NCBI RefSeq assembly: GCF_018070325.1
Contig: NZ_JAGPXY010000015.1
Location: 1-64,000 of the forward strand
Origin: Micromonospora sp. H61
GTDB lineage: Bacteria > Actinomycetota > Actinomycetes > Mycobacteriales > Micromonosporaceae
Length of the DNA: 64,000 nt
Direction of reading: 5' to 3'
A model generated the notes under the pieces. That model had not been told where the DNA came from. It saw nothing but the letters and a program-made list of their open reading frames with translations, and made no database searches. A program made the translations under genes and the position numbers. Shown piece after piece: positions 1-6,981 of the stretch (position 1 is its first letter; each line of letters begins with the position of its first letter).

Positions 1-1
1 C

Positions 2-262
2 ACCGCCATCCATCCGTCGGACCCGGCCACCGCGGACGGCACCACCTACGGTCAGTGGGGTGCGCTCGCCCAGGAGTTCGCCACGATGCTGGACCTGCGC
101 GCCGGCGACCGCCTGCTGGTCGACGCCGCCGAGACCGAGCAGCCGCTGAAGTGGTTGCTCGCGCCGCTCTCGGCCGGCGCGTCAGTGGTGATCAGCGCCA
201 ACCTCGACCCGGCGCGACGGTACGCGGTGGTCGCCGCCGAGCAGGTGACCCGGGTCCTCTGA
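2..262 (+). CDS. TIGR03089-family protein, C-terminal fragment
   Basis: Open from the window edge to a TGA at 260-262, giving the last 86 residues of a longer protein. The visible part contains a segment like ALAQEFATMLDLRAGDRLL followed by LLAPLSAGASVVISANLD, which resembles the C-terminal part of the actinobacterial TIGR03089 family (a short relative of AMP-binding enzymes with no assigned reaction). The start and any catalytic motifs lie upstream of the window. The family call rests on recall of its C-terminal pattern only. Nothing indicates that this gene is cotranscribed with hicA, which has its own -10 element downstream. Confidence 0.55.
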   Translation, partial: TAIHPSDPATADGTTYGQWGALAQEFATMLDLRAGDRLLVDAAETEQPLKWLLAPLSAGASVVISANLDPARRYAVVAAEQVTRVL

Positions 263-289
263 AGAGTGGAGTACTGGTACTGCGGGTAG

Positions 290-295
290 TACCAT
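290..295 (+). promoter_or_regulatory. -10 element, leaderless promoter of hicA
   Basis: TACCAT ends six bases before the GTG start at 302. No Shine-Dalgarno sequence lies between. This spacing puts transcription start at the start codon, as in other leaderless genes of this window. Confidence 0.45.
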
Positions 296-301
296 TGCCG
301 G

Positions 302-715
302 GTGCCCTCGATAGCCAGGCTCGTGGAAGCGATGCGGCAGCGTCAGCAGAACATCGCCTACAACGATCTTTATCGGGTGTGCGAGCACTACTTCGGGAAG
401 CCGCGGCAGGCGGGCACCTCGCGTGCCGTGTTCAGGATGCCGTGGGCCGGTGACCCACGCGTCAACATCCAGGACGACAAGGGCAAGGCCAAGGCGTATC
501 AGGTCCGGCAGGTTCTCAAGGCGATCGACAAGAAGGAGGCCATGTGGTGCAACCCGACGCCCGTCCCGAGATCACGCACTACACCTACCGCGTCACCTGG
601 TCGGTCGATGACCAGGAGTTCATCGCCACCTGTGCCGAATTCGCGTCGCTCTCCTGGCTGGCCCCCACGCAGGTGGAGGCGCTGCAGGGCCTTCAAGATC
701 TGTTGGAGGAGGTGA
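302..715 (+). CDS. hicA: HicA-family toxin, probably degenerate
   Basis: The first 80 residues match the short actinobacterial HicA mRNA-interferase fold: YNDLYRVCEHYFGKPRQAG, then GDPRVNIQDDKGKAKAYQ and VRQVLKAI. HicA is the RNase toxin of type II HicAB systems and is neutralised by HicB. Two things are odd. Where the family carries a catalytic His in a GTSH motif, this protein reads GTSR (Arg41). The frame also has no stop near the hicB start; it continues out of frame through hicB for about 170 bases, adding some 56 Arg/Pro/Ser-rich residues. Either feature could mean the toxin is dead. The first 80 codons are clearly homologous; activity is doubtful. Confidence 0.75.
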   Translation: MPSIARLVEAMRQRQQNIAYNDLYRVCEHYFGKPRQAGTSRAVFRMPWAGDPRVNIQDDKGKAKAYQVRQVLKAIDKKEAMWCNPTPVPRSRTTPTASPGRSMTRSSSPPVPNSRRSPGWPPRRWRRCRAFKICWRR

Positions 716-891
716 TCGTCGACATGCAGGAACAGGGCGAGGCGGTGCCGCAGCCGTTCGCGGAGCGAAGCTACTCAGGCAAGTTCAACCTCCGTGTCGG
801 AGAGAGCCTGCATCGCGAGCTCGCCATCGAGGCCGCCGAGGACGGGATGAGTCTCAACCAGTACGTCCTTCGTAAGCTCCGCGCCGCCTGA
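547..891 (+). CDS. hicB: HicB-family antitoxin
   Basis: A 114-residue protein that should bind and inhibit HicA and repress the operon. The N-terminal half (HYTYRVTWSVDDQEFIATC, then FASLSWLAPTQVEALQGL) is the HicB RNase-H-like domain. The C-terminal third (GKFNLRVGESLHRELAIEAA, then MSLNQYVLRKL) is a ribbon-helix-helix-type DNA-binding segment. GTG at 547 is chosen because AAGGAGG at 533-539 lies seven bases upstream; GTG at 544 is also in frame. The gene overlaps the hicA frame. Unlike hicA, it looks intact in length and motifs. Confidence 0.8.
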   Translation: MQPDARPEITHYTYRVTWSVDDQEFIATCAEFASLSWLAPTQVEALQGLQDLLEEVIVDMQEQGEAVPQPFAERSYSGKFNLRVGESLHRELAIEAAEDGMSLNQYVLRKLRAA

Positions 892-1126
892 GCGGTCGGA
901 CAGCTCATGACCTTCCCGCGCCTCGAAGGGTGCTGTTTGATCAAGCAGCCAGGTTCGCTCTACGCCGGCCCCGGCTCGCTTTCGGTTCCGGGCGGTGCGC
1001 GTCTCGTCACCCGTCAGGTGGAGGCCATCCTTTCCGCCCGTTCTCACATTCCTTCTGCTCCTACGCTTCGCCGAAGGCACGCGCGCGGTCAGTGCGCCGG
1101 CCACTGTGCACACCGGCGGAGGGGAC

Positions 1127-1849
1127 ATGGCTTCGAGGCGTACCCGTCGGAGTGTGGTTGCGGCGGTGGCCGGCGCTCTGTTCGCCCTCGGGGTGGTCGC
1201 GCCCGGTCCGGCGGCGGCGCCGCTGCCCCGCGCGGCCCAGGCCGACGGCCCTACGGTCCCCGATTCGCGGGAGCCGCGCCCACCGCTGCTCCCCGCTGAC
1301 TTTCAGGGCACCGGCCGGTACATCGTGCGGGACCTCGGGATCGACGTGCCGTTCTCCTGGCAGGGCCGCGACGGCAACAGCCAGATGACCGCCGGCGGCC
1401 CGGACCATCCGATCTGGTTCACGAACCTGATCTACGAGAACACGCTCTACACGCTCACCTACAGGTGGCCGAACATCCCGCTGTTTCCGCCCCGCGCGTG
1501 CAGCAAGGTGCCGGGGTTCTTCAACCGGCAGATCTTCAACGACAAGTTGAAGACCGCCCGCTACGTGGGGCCGGAGGTCCTGCAGGGTGAGAAGGACCGG
1601 CACGTGGACCACTGGCGGGTCGGGGTGGTCGGCGGTTCCACGGTGCCGGGGGAGTTCTTCCGGTTCCCGATCGCGCTCGGGGACATCTACGTCGACCAGC
1701 ACGACCCGAGCCGGTGGTGGCAGGTGTTGCAGTTCGGCCTGCAGAACCTCTTCGACCCGGAGCTGGACGAATGGTTCACCATGGACACCTTCGACCACCG
1801 CCCCGGCGAGGTCACCCTCCCCGACCGCTGCCCGCCCCCCACCTCGTGA
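1127..1849 (+). CDS. Secreted hypothetical protein
   Basis: A 240-residue protein starting at ATG 1127, preceded by a GGCGGAGGGG ribosome-binding site. The N-terminus MASRRTRRSVVAAVAGALFA with following GVVAPGPAAAPLPRAAQA is a classic signal peptide with a probable Ala-X-Ala cleavage region near residue 33. The mature part is rich in aromatic residues (GTGRYIVRDLGIDVPFSWQG, then HPIWFTNLIYENTLYTLTYR). I recognise no catalytic motif or named family. An upstream in-frame start at 995 exists but would bury the signal peptide. It is likely exported by Sec and free in the envelope or medium. Confidence 0.7.
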   Translation: MASRRTRRSVVAAVAGALFALGVVAPGPAAAPLPRAAQADGPTVPDSREPRPPLLPADFQGTGRYIVRDLGIDVPFSWQGRDGNSQMTAGGPDHPIWFTNLIYENTLYTLTYRWPNIPLFPPRACSKVPGFFNRQIFNDKLKTARYVGPEVLQGEKDRHVDHWRVGVVGGSTVPGEFFRFPIALGDIYVDQHDPSRWWQVLQFGLQNLFDPELDEWFTMDTFDHRPGEVTLPDRCPPPTS

Positions 1850-1861
1850 CCCATCGACTCC

Positions 1862-1921
1862 GTTGATCAAGAAGTTTGCGTCATCATCAGGCCGTTCGAT
1901 GACGCAAACCTCTTGATCAAC
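1862..1921. repeat. Palindromic intergenic element or bidirectional terminator
   Basis: Two 24-base arms (1862-1885 and 1898-1921) are inverted repeats matching at 23 of 24 positions, with a 12-base loop. The arms begin GTTGATCAAGA and contain GTTTGCGTCATC. The element sits between convergent genes ending at 1849 and 1954, so it can terminate both. Its A/T-containing, non-GC-biased arms are unlike local sequence and suggest a dispersed REP-like repeat rather than a simple terminator. Confidence 0.8.
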
Positions 1922-1953
1922 ACAGGCGAGGGCGCGGCCGACGATCTTGGCAG

Positions 1954-2325
1954 CTACAGGGTGAACAGTAGGGCGGCGTTCAGGAGGACGACGAGGGCGG
2001 TGGCGAAGTGGATGCCGAAGGCGACAGCCTTCGTGCCGCCGTTCCGTAGCACGATGACGGTGTCGCCCAGCGGGACGAGCGCGACGATCAGCATGAACCA
2101 CGCGACCGCGTCGGCGGTCGTGAAGGCGATCAGGGCGAGGCCGAGCAGCCCGAACGTCAGGTCCTTCAGCCCTTTGACCGTCAGGTAGGCGGGGTCGCCG
2201 TCCGGGCGGGCCGGCACGCCGTACCCGGCGGCGGCGGCCTGCGGCGCCAGCAGGAACCGCGCGCCGATGAAGACGACGAAGAGGCTGAGTACGACGGCGA
2301 GCCCGTAGGCGAGGGGTGCCAGCAT
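1954..2325 (-). CDS. DUF4267-type membrane protein
   Basis: A 123-residue protein with four predicted membrane segments: residues about 4-27 (LAYGLAVVLSLFVVFIGARF), 52-70, 74-94 and 103-123. The pattern of a first helix, a short PARPDGDPAYLTVKGLKDLTFG stretch split by a turn, and three more helices fits DUF4267 (small integral membrane proteins without known activity). It diverges from the TetR gene at 2415. Identical operator-like palindromes lie in the shared 89-base spacer, so it is the most likely target of that regulator. RBS GGAG lies eight bases before its ATG. Confidence 0.75.
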   Translation of the reverse strand: MLAPLAYGLAVVLSLFVVFIGARFLLAPQAAAAGYGVPARPDGDPAYLTVKGLKDLTFGLLGLALIAFTTADAVAWFMLIVALVPLGDTVIVLRNGGTKAVAFGIHFATALVVLLNAALLFTL

Positions 2326-2341
2326 GAGTCTGCTCCAATTC

Positions 2342-2354
2342 CTAGCGGTGCTAG
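2342..2354. promoter_or_regulatory. Operator-like palindrome, copy 1
   Basis: CTAGCGGTGCTAG has CTAGC/GCTAG arms around a GGT centre and sits just upstream of the DUF4267 gene. An identical 13-mer occurs 50 bases away next to the TetR gene. Probable TetR binding site. Confidence 0.7.
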
Positions 2355-2391
2355 ATATGAGAGCGACGCTAGCAGAGCGCCGACAGCAATG

Positions 2392-2404
2392 CTAGCGGTG
2401 CTAG
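2392..2404. promoter_or_regulatory. Operator-like palindrome, copy 2
   Basis: The second exact copy of CTAGCGGTGCTAG. It overlaps the -10 element of the TetR gene, as expected for autorepression. Confidence 0.7.
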
Positions 2405-2407
2405 GGT
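2402..2407 (+). promoter_or_regulatory. -10 element, leaderless promoter of TetR gene
   Basis: TAGGGT ends seven bases before ATG 2415, with no Shine-Dalgarno. It overlaps the second operator copy. Confidence 0.6.
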
Positions 2408-2414
2408 TGCTGTC

Positions 2415-2987
2415 ATGTCGACACAGGCGCGCCGGGAGCGTGAGCGGGCTGAACGGGAGCAGGCGATCATCAGCGCGGCACGGGACCTGGCGTTGGCCGA
2501 AGGCTGGGACGCGGTAACCACCCGACGGCTCGCCGCCGAGATCGAGTACAGCCAGCCCGTCCTCTACAGCCACTTCAAGGGCAAGGACGCCATCATGGCG
2601 GCGGTAGCCGTCGAGGGCTTCGCCGAGCTGGCAACCGCAGTGGTTTCGGCCCGGGCCTCCGCCGCCGACCCCCGGCAGGCGGTCGCCGACGTGGCAGCCG
2701 CGTACGTCGCGTTCGCCCAGCAGCGGCCCGCGATCTACGACGCGATGTTCACCCTCGCCGTGGACCTGCCGTTCGCCAGCCAGGACGTGCCAACCGACCT
2801 GGCCCGAGGCTTCGCCGAACTGTCCGAGACAGTGCGCCCGGTCGCGGCCGACGACGACCTGGAGACGGTCACCGAGACCTTCTGGGCCGGCCTGCACGGG
2901 CTGGTCACACTGATGCGCAGCGGCCGGCTCCGCCGCGCCGACCACGACCGCCGGTTGGCGGTGCTGGTAGACCGCTTCTCCCCGTGA
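2415..2987 (+). CDS. TetR/AcrR-family transcriptional regulator
   Basis: A 190-residue repressor. Residues about 15-62 form the TetR helix-turn-helix: AIISAARDLALAEGWDAVTT, then RRLAAEIEYSQPVLYSHFKG. The remainder is an all-helical ligand-binding domain of the kind with a C-terminal WHG-type fold; its ligand cannot be inferred. It faces the DUF4267 membrane gene across a spacer with two identical CTAGCGGTGCTAG palindromes, one overlapping its own promoter, which supports control of both genes. No Shine-Dalgarno is present and the mRNA is probably leaderless. Confidence 0.9.
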   Translation: MSTQARRERERAEREQAIISAARDLALAEGWDAVTTRRLAAEIEYSQPVLYSHFKGKDAIMAAVAVEGFAELATAVVSARASAADPRQAVADVAAAYVAFAQQRPAIYDAMFTLAVDLPFASQDVPTDLARGFAELSETVRPVAADDDLETVTETFWAGLHGLVTLMRSGRLRRADHDRRLAVLVDRFSP

Positions 2988-2997
2988 GCGTTGCCGG

Positions 2998-3252
2998 TCA
3001 GGGCTGACGTGGTCGTCGCGCGCACGGCGCAAGGTGGTCGGTGGGCAGGGCGCACCGGGCGCCGCCGGGCAGTGGCCGATCACAGAAGACCCAATGTCGT
3101 ACGCCCTGCTGGTCCTCCGCCGAGACGGTCACCCCGCCCGGCTCGACCCGCGCGCTGAGCCGGACCAACACCCGAGCAGCGGCCGCGAAGATGCGGGCGC
3201 GCAGCAGGTCAGGCGCGGTGATCGGCAGGTGGATCACCCAGCGGTCGCTCAT
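2998..3252 (-). CDS. Hypothetical protein, 84 residues
   Basis: A small protein beginning MSDRWVIHLPITAPDLLRAR, with RVLVRLSARVEPGGVTVSAE and a short C-terminal stretch containing two Cys (VFCDRPLPGGARCALPTDH). I recognise no family. The composition is protein-like rather than that of a shadow frame, and the gene is convergent with the TetR gene with 10 bases between stops. The His/Cys-bearing C-terminus (C...C...H...C) could bind a metal, but that is a guess. Confidence 0.6.
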   Translation of the reverse strand: MSDRWVIHLPITAPDLLRARIFAAAARVLVRLSARVEPGGVTVSAEDQQGVRHWVFCDRPLPGGARCALPTDHLAPCARRPRQP

Positions 3253-3388
3253 CGGTAGCGGCGCTGTTACCTATGTCAAGCACGTCTCCGAGTCATCTAC
3301 CCACCTATGTCACTCGCGCTACATGCGTTGCCTGCGTCGAAGCGGCTGATCAATACTGGGCGAGCCAACCGACTGCAAGGGGCTCCAC

Positions 3389-3616
3389 GTGCCTATCCCG
3401 CCCACAATGGACGAGCTGCTCGACGATCTTCTGAAGAAGATCAAGGACGGGACCTATCCGCCGGGGTCACAGCTTCCGTCCGGGCGCGTGCTGGCAGACG
3501 AATACGACGTCTCGCAGTCCACGATCAGCCGTGCGGTGGCGAAGCTGCGGAAAGAGAGCGTCCTCGTCGGGCGTCCCGGGCGCGGGGTCTTCGTCGCGGA
3601 GTCCCACAAGCGCTGA
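3389..3616 (+). CDS. GntR-type winged-helix protein lacking an effector domain
   Basis: Only 75 residues, essentially one GntR N-terminal DNA-binding domain: LLDDLLKKIKDGTYPPGSQL, then LADEYDVSQSTISRAVAKLR and a beta-wing GRPGRGVFV. Normal GntR proteins carry a further 130-170 residue effector domain, absent here; the stop at 3614-3616 follows directly. Stand-alone GntR wHTH proteins are common in actinomycetes and often accompany integrated elements. GTG start with AAGGGG upstream. Target unknown; no neighbour is obviously controlled. Confidence 0.8.
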   Translation: MPIPPTMDELLDDLLKKIKDGTYPPGSQLPSGRVLADEYDVSQSTISRAVAKLRKESVLVGRPGRGVFVAESHKR

Positions 3617-3797
3617 CGCTCGCTGGTTGCTCCGGAGCGCGGCGCACGGAGCGTGTGGAGCGCGGTGCACGAGGCGTTACTTCCCGGCGTTGCCCGTGGC
3701 CGCCGTCCACGCCGGACGGCTGATTCGTCTACGACATCAGCTCCATAGCGAGCGCACGAGACACCCCGTCCCCGCCAGGCGCCCGCACCCACCGCGC

Positions 3798-3874
3798 TGA
3801 TCGACTCGGGTTCCAGGAGATCGGGGCATCACAGCGCCCCGGACACCGCGACTTCCTGGAGACCGAGTCGATCA
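3798..3874. repeat. Imperfect palindromic intergenic element
   Basis: The left arm starts TGATCGACTCGGGTTCCAGG at 3798; the right arm is its imperfect reverse complement and ends at 3874 (CCGAGTCGATCA). The arms share 12 identical outer bases and a common CCAGGA core. It lies 12 bases beyond the XPB stop at 3887. From memory this motif recurs in Micromonospora intergenic regions, which a genome search would settle. Confidence 0.65.
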
Positions 3875-3886
3875 AGGCAGCGTGCG

Positions 3887-5566
3887 TCAGTCGACGGTCG
3901 GGAGCTTCGGGCCGAGGACGTCGTCGGCGTCGACGATCGTGTACGCGTACCCCTGCTCGGCGAGGAAGCGCTGCCGATGCGCCGCGTACTCGGTGTCGAT
4001 CGTGTCCCGGGACACCACCGTGTAGAAGTGCGCCTGCCGGCCGTCGGCCTTCGGCCGCAGCACCCGACCGAGCCGCTGCGCCTCCTCCTGGCGTGACCCG
4101 AACGTCCCGGACACCTGGATCGCCACCGCCGCCTCGGGCAGGTCGATGGAGAAGTTGCCGACCTTCGAGATGACCAACGTTCGCAGCGAGCCGGACCGGA
4201 ACGCGTCGAACAGCCGTTCCCGCTCCTTGTTCGTGGTCGAGCCCTGGATGATCGGCGCGTCGAGGTACTCGCCGAGCTGGTGCAGCTGGTCGATGTACGC
4301 GCCGATCACCAGCACCTGGTCGTCCGGGTGCCGGTCGACAAGCGCCTTGACCACCGGCAGCTTGGTGCGGGCGGTCGCCGCCATCCGGTAGCGCTCCTCG
4401 GCCTCCGCCGTCGCGTACGACATCCGCTCCGCGTCGGTCAGTGTCACCCGGACCTCGGTGCACTCGGCCGGGGCGATCCAGCCCTGCGACTCGATGTCCT
4501 TCCACGGCGCGTCGTACCGCTTGGGCCCGATGAGGCTGAACACGTCACCCTCGCGGCCGTCCTCGCGTACCAGAGTCGCGGTGAGGCCCAGCCGGCGGCG
4601 GGCCTGGAGGTCCGCTGTGAACCGGAAGATCGGCGCGGGCAGCAGGTGCACCTCGTCGTAGACGACCAGGCCCCAGTCGCGGGCCCCGAAGAGGTCCAGG
4701 TGGGTGAACGCGCCGCCGCGCCGCGAGGTGAGCACCTGGTACGTGGCGATGGTGACCGGGCGGATCTCCTTGCGCTCGCCGGAGTACTCGCCGATCTCCT
4801 CCTCGGTCAGCGAGGTGCGGGCGATCAGCTCCCGCTTCCACTGCCGGCCGGCGACCGTGTTGGTGACCAGGATCAGGGTGGTCGCCTTCGCCTCGGCCAT
4901 CGCCGCCGCGCCGACCAGGGTCTTGCCTGCGCCGCAGGGCAGCACCACCACCCCCGACCCGCCGGCCCAGAACGCCTCCACGGCCTCCCGCTGGTACGAG
5001 CGCAGCGTCCACGGCTTGCGCCCGTCCTTGCCGGCCTCGGCCAGCTCGATCGGGTGCGCCTCACCGTCGACGTACCCGGCCAGGTCCTCGGCCGGCCAGC
5101 CCAGCTTGAGCAGCGCCTGCTTGAGCCGGCCACGCTCGGACGGGTGCACCCGGATGGTGTCGTCGTCGATCTTGTCGCCGAGCATCCCGGCGAGCTTCTT
5201 GCTCTTGGCCACCTCGATCAGCACCAGCCGGTCCAGTGCGCGCAGCACCAGCCCGTACGCCGGGTCGTTGGCGAGCTGAAGCCGGCCGTACCGGTCCATC
5301 GTCTCGGCCACGTCCACCAGCAGCGCGTGCGGCACCGGGTAGCGGGAGTACTTGAGCAGCGAATCCACGACACCCTCGGCGTCGTGCCCCGCCGCGCGGG
5401 CGTTCCACAGACCCAGCGGGGTCAGCCGGTAGGTGTGCACGTGCTCCGGCGAGCGTTCCAGCTCCGCGAACGGCGCGATCGCCATCCTGCAGGCCTGCGC
5501 GTCGGGGTGGTCGATCTCCAGCAGCAGGGTCTTGTCCGACTGCACGATCAGTGGTCCACCGCTCAC
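3887..5566 (-). CDS. DNA repair helicase XPB
   Basis: A 559-residue superfamily 2 helicase of the XPB/Ssl2 type, a 3'-5' DNA helicase associated with repair. Visible in order: an N-terminal domain (about residues 1-190), Walker A CGAGKT near residue 214, the DEVH box near 304 (VVYDEVHLLPAP), motif III GLTAT, the XPB-specific RED motif (VREDGREGD) near 339, and motif VI QRLGRVLRPKA near 497. Length matches actinobacterial XPB proteins. Its usual partner, a protein with an XPB/Ssl2-like helicase-associated domain, is encoded 1.4 kb upstream on the same strand, separated by a plus-strand transpeptidase gene. No nuclease (Bax1-type) gene is adjacent. Confidence 0.95.
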   Translation of the reverse strand: MSGGPLIVQSDKTLLLEIDHPDAQACRMAIAPFAELERSPEHVHTYRLTPLGLWNARAAGHDAEGVVDSLLKYSRYPVPHALLVDVAETMDRYGRLQLANDPAYGLVLRALDRLVLIEVAKSKKLAGMLGDKIDDDTIRVHPSERGRLKQALLKLGWPAEDLAGYVDGEAHPIELAEAGKDGRKPWTLRSYQREAVEAFWAGGSGVVVLPCGAGKTLVGAAAMAEAKATTLILVTNTVAGRQWKRELIARTSLTEEEIGEYSGERKEIRPVTIATYQVLTSRRGGAFTHLDLFGARDWGLVVYDEVHLLPAPIFRFTADLQARRRLGLTATLVREDGREGDVFSLIGPKRYDAPWKDIESQGWIAPAECTEVRVTLTDAERMSYATAEAEERYRMAATARTKLPVVKALVDRHPDDQVLVIGAYIDQLHQLGEYLDAPIIQGSTTNKERERLFDAFRSGSLRTLVISKVGNFSIDLPEAAVAIQVSGTFGSRQEEAQRLGRVLRPKADGRQAHFYTVVSRDTIDTEYAAHRQRFLAEQGYAYTIVDADDVLGPKLPTVD

Positions 5567-5738
5567 GCCAGCGTCCTTCCCTCGGTTGGCCGACCGGCCG
5601 GAACGGGTGGCATACCCGCTGCTGGCCGACCATCCAGTGTTGCACGATGCGGGACGGCGGAAGAAAGATGCTCACCGGGCGCAACCGTGATGGCACTCAC
5701 GAACGTCTAGTAAAGGGACGACTGTCTGGGGAGGGCCC

Positions 5739-6617
5739 ATGAAGCATGTCCGGATCACTTCCCGGCTGGTTGCCCTCGTGGTGGTCGTGCTGGTCGGCGC
5801 GGGAGCGTGCGCGTTCGATCCGCAGTCCGGCGGGAGTGGTGGCGGGGGAGCCGCCCCAGCCGGTGCGGCGGAACAGGCAACGGGGGCGGGCGACACGTCC
5901 GGGCCCGACCAGCACGGCCGGCCCACCCCGGCCTCGCCCACCCCGAAACCCACCCGGAAACCCACGCTGAAGCCGACCCGCCCGGCACCCACGAAAACCC
6001 CCGGCACCGGTACGCCGACCGTCGCCGGCTGCCCCCAGGGGCAGCACCAGCGCGCGGTGGAGACCCACCTGGCCCGGTTGGGCGGGTTCGGGGCGGTGAC
6101 AGTGGACGGCCGGCAGTCCGCCGCCGACTGCGCGGCGATCAAGAAGTTCCAGAAGAGGTACGGCATTCGCCCCGTCGAGGGTCGCGCCGGACCAACCACC
6201 CTCGACGTGGCCCAGCGCCTCGCCAGCACCGACACGACCCGCTGCAAGGCCGGCACCGGCACCACGTTCTGCGTCGACCTGACCCGGCAGACCGTCTGGG
6301 CGCTGCGCGGCGGCAAGGTGATCATGGCACCGACGGTGACCCGCACCGGCATGTCCGGCTACCGCACCCCCGCCGGCACGTACGCCGTCAACTACCGCAA
6401 CCCCAAGGAATGGTCCAACCCGTACGAGGTGTGGCTGCCGTACTGGCAGCACTTCACCCAGGGAATGGGCTTCCACGAGACCACCACCTACCTGCACGAG
6501 AAGTCGATCGGCTCGCACGGGTGCGTCAACCTGCTGCACGCCGACGCCGTCCGGATGTGGGAGCTCGGCAAGGTCGGCACCCGGGTGGTGCTGATCGGCC
6601 GGCGCCCCGGCACCTGA
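5739..6617 (+). CDS. L,D-transpeptidase with peptidoglycan-binding domain, lipoprotein-like
   Basis: A 292-residue exported cross-linking enzyme. Residues 1-25 form a signal peptide ending GAGACAF; Cys24 suggests lipid attachment, although the lipobox is imperfect. A Gly/Ala/Pro-rich linker with repeated KPTRKPT-like units (residues about 55-90) spans the wall. A peptidoglycan-binding domain follows (AAIKKFQKRYGIRPVEG, about 105-160), then the YkuD catalytic domain with the signature SIGSHGCVNL near residue 258, including catalytic Cys and conserved His, Gly and Ser. It should form 3-3 cross-links between stem peptides. RBS GGGGAGGG precedes ATG 5739. Confidence 0.92.
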   Translation: MKHVRITSRLVALVVVVLVGAGACAFDPQSGGSGGGGAAPAGAAEQATGAGDTSGPDQHGRPTPASPTPKPTRKPTLKPTRPAPTKTPGTGTPTVAGCPQGQHQRAVETHLARLGGFGAVTVDGRQSAADCAAIKKFQKRYGIRPVEGRAGPTTLDVAQRLASTDTTRCKAGTGTTFCVDLTRQTVWALRGGKVIMAPTVTRTGMSGYRTPAGTYAVNYRNPKEWSNPYEVWLPYWQHFTQGMGFHETTTYLHEKSIGSHGCVNLLHADAVRMWELGKVGTRVVLIGRRPGT

Positions 6618-6714
6618 GTGACACCGAACGAATCGCGGCGCTAACCCCCTGTCCGACCAGACTTTCGAGTGTCACCCTTGGAGTCCAGGGCCGGACCGGG
6701 CGGGGAGGCTGGGC

Positions 6715-6951
6715 ATGACGGTCGACCGTGACGTGATCGCGGAGCACGAGCACGCACCACCCGACGAGGTGTCCCGAGCGACGGTGATCGCGTACGCCGT
6801 CGCGGCGACGCTCCTGCTCGGGTGGTTCCTCTTCGGCTGGCTGGTGCTCCAGCAGGGCTTCGTCGACTCGGTCGGGGAATCCGCCGGCGCCGGCTTCGGG
6901 CTGCTGCTGATCATCTCGGTGGTCGGCACCGTACGCCGCAGCCGCCGCTGA
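6715..6951 (+). CDS. Small membrane protein, hypothetical
   Basis: A 78-residue protein with two hydrophobic helices: residues about 24-47 (VIAYAVAATLLLGWFLFGWL) and 56-72 (GAGFGLLLIISVVGTV), ending in a basic tail VRRSRR. A GGGGAGG ribosome-binding site lies just upstream. No family is recognised. It follows the transpeptidase gene on the same strand after 97 bases and converges with the large minus-strand gene. Confidence 0.65.
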   Translation: MTVDRDVIAEHEHAPPDEVSRATVIAYAVAATLLLGWFLFGWLVLQQGFVDSVGESAGAGFGLLLIISVVGTVRRSRR

Positions 6952-6981
6952 CCGACAGCGCCCGCGCGGTGGCGCCGTCGG

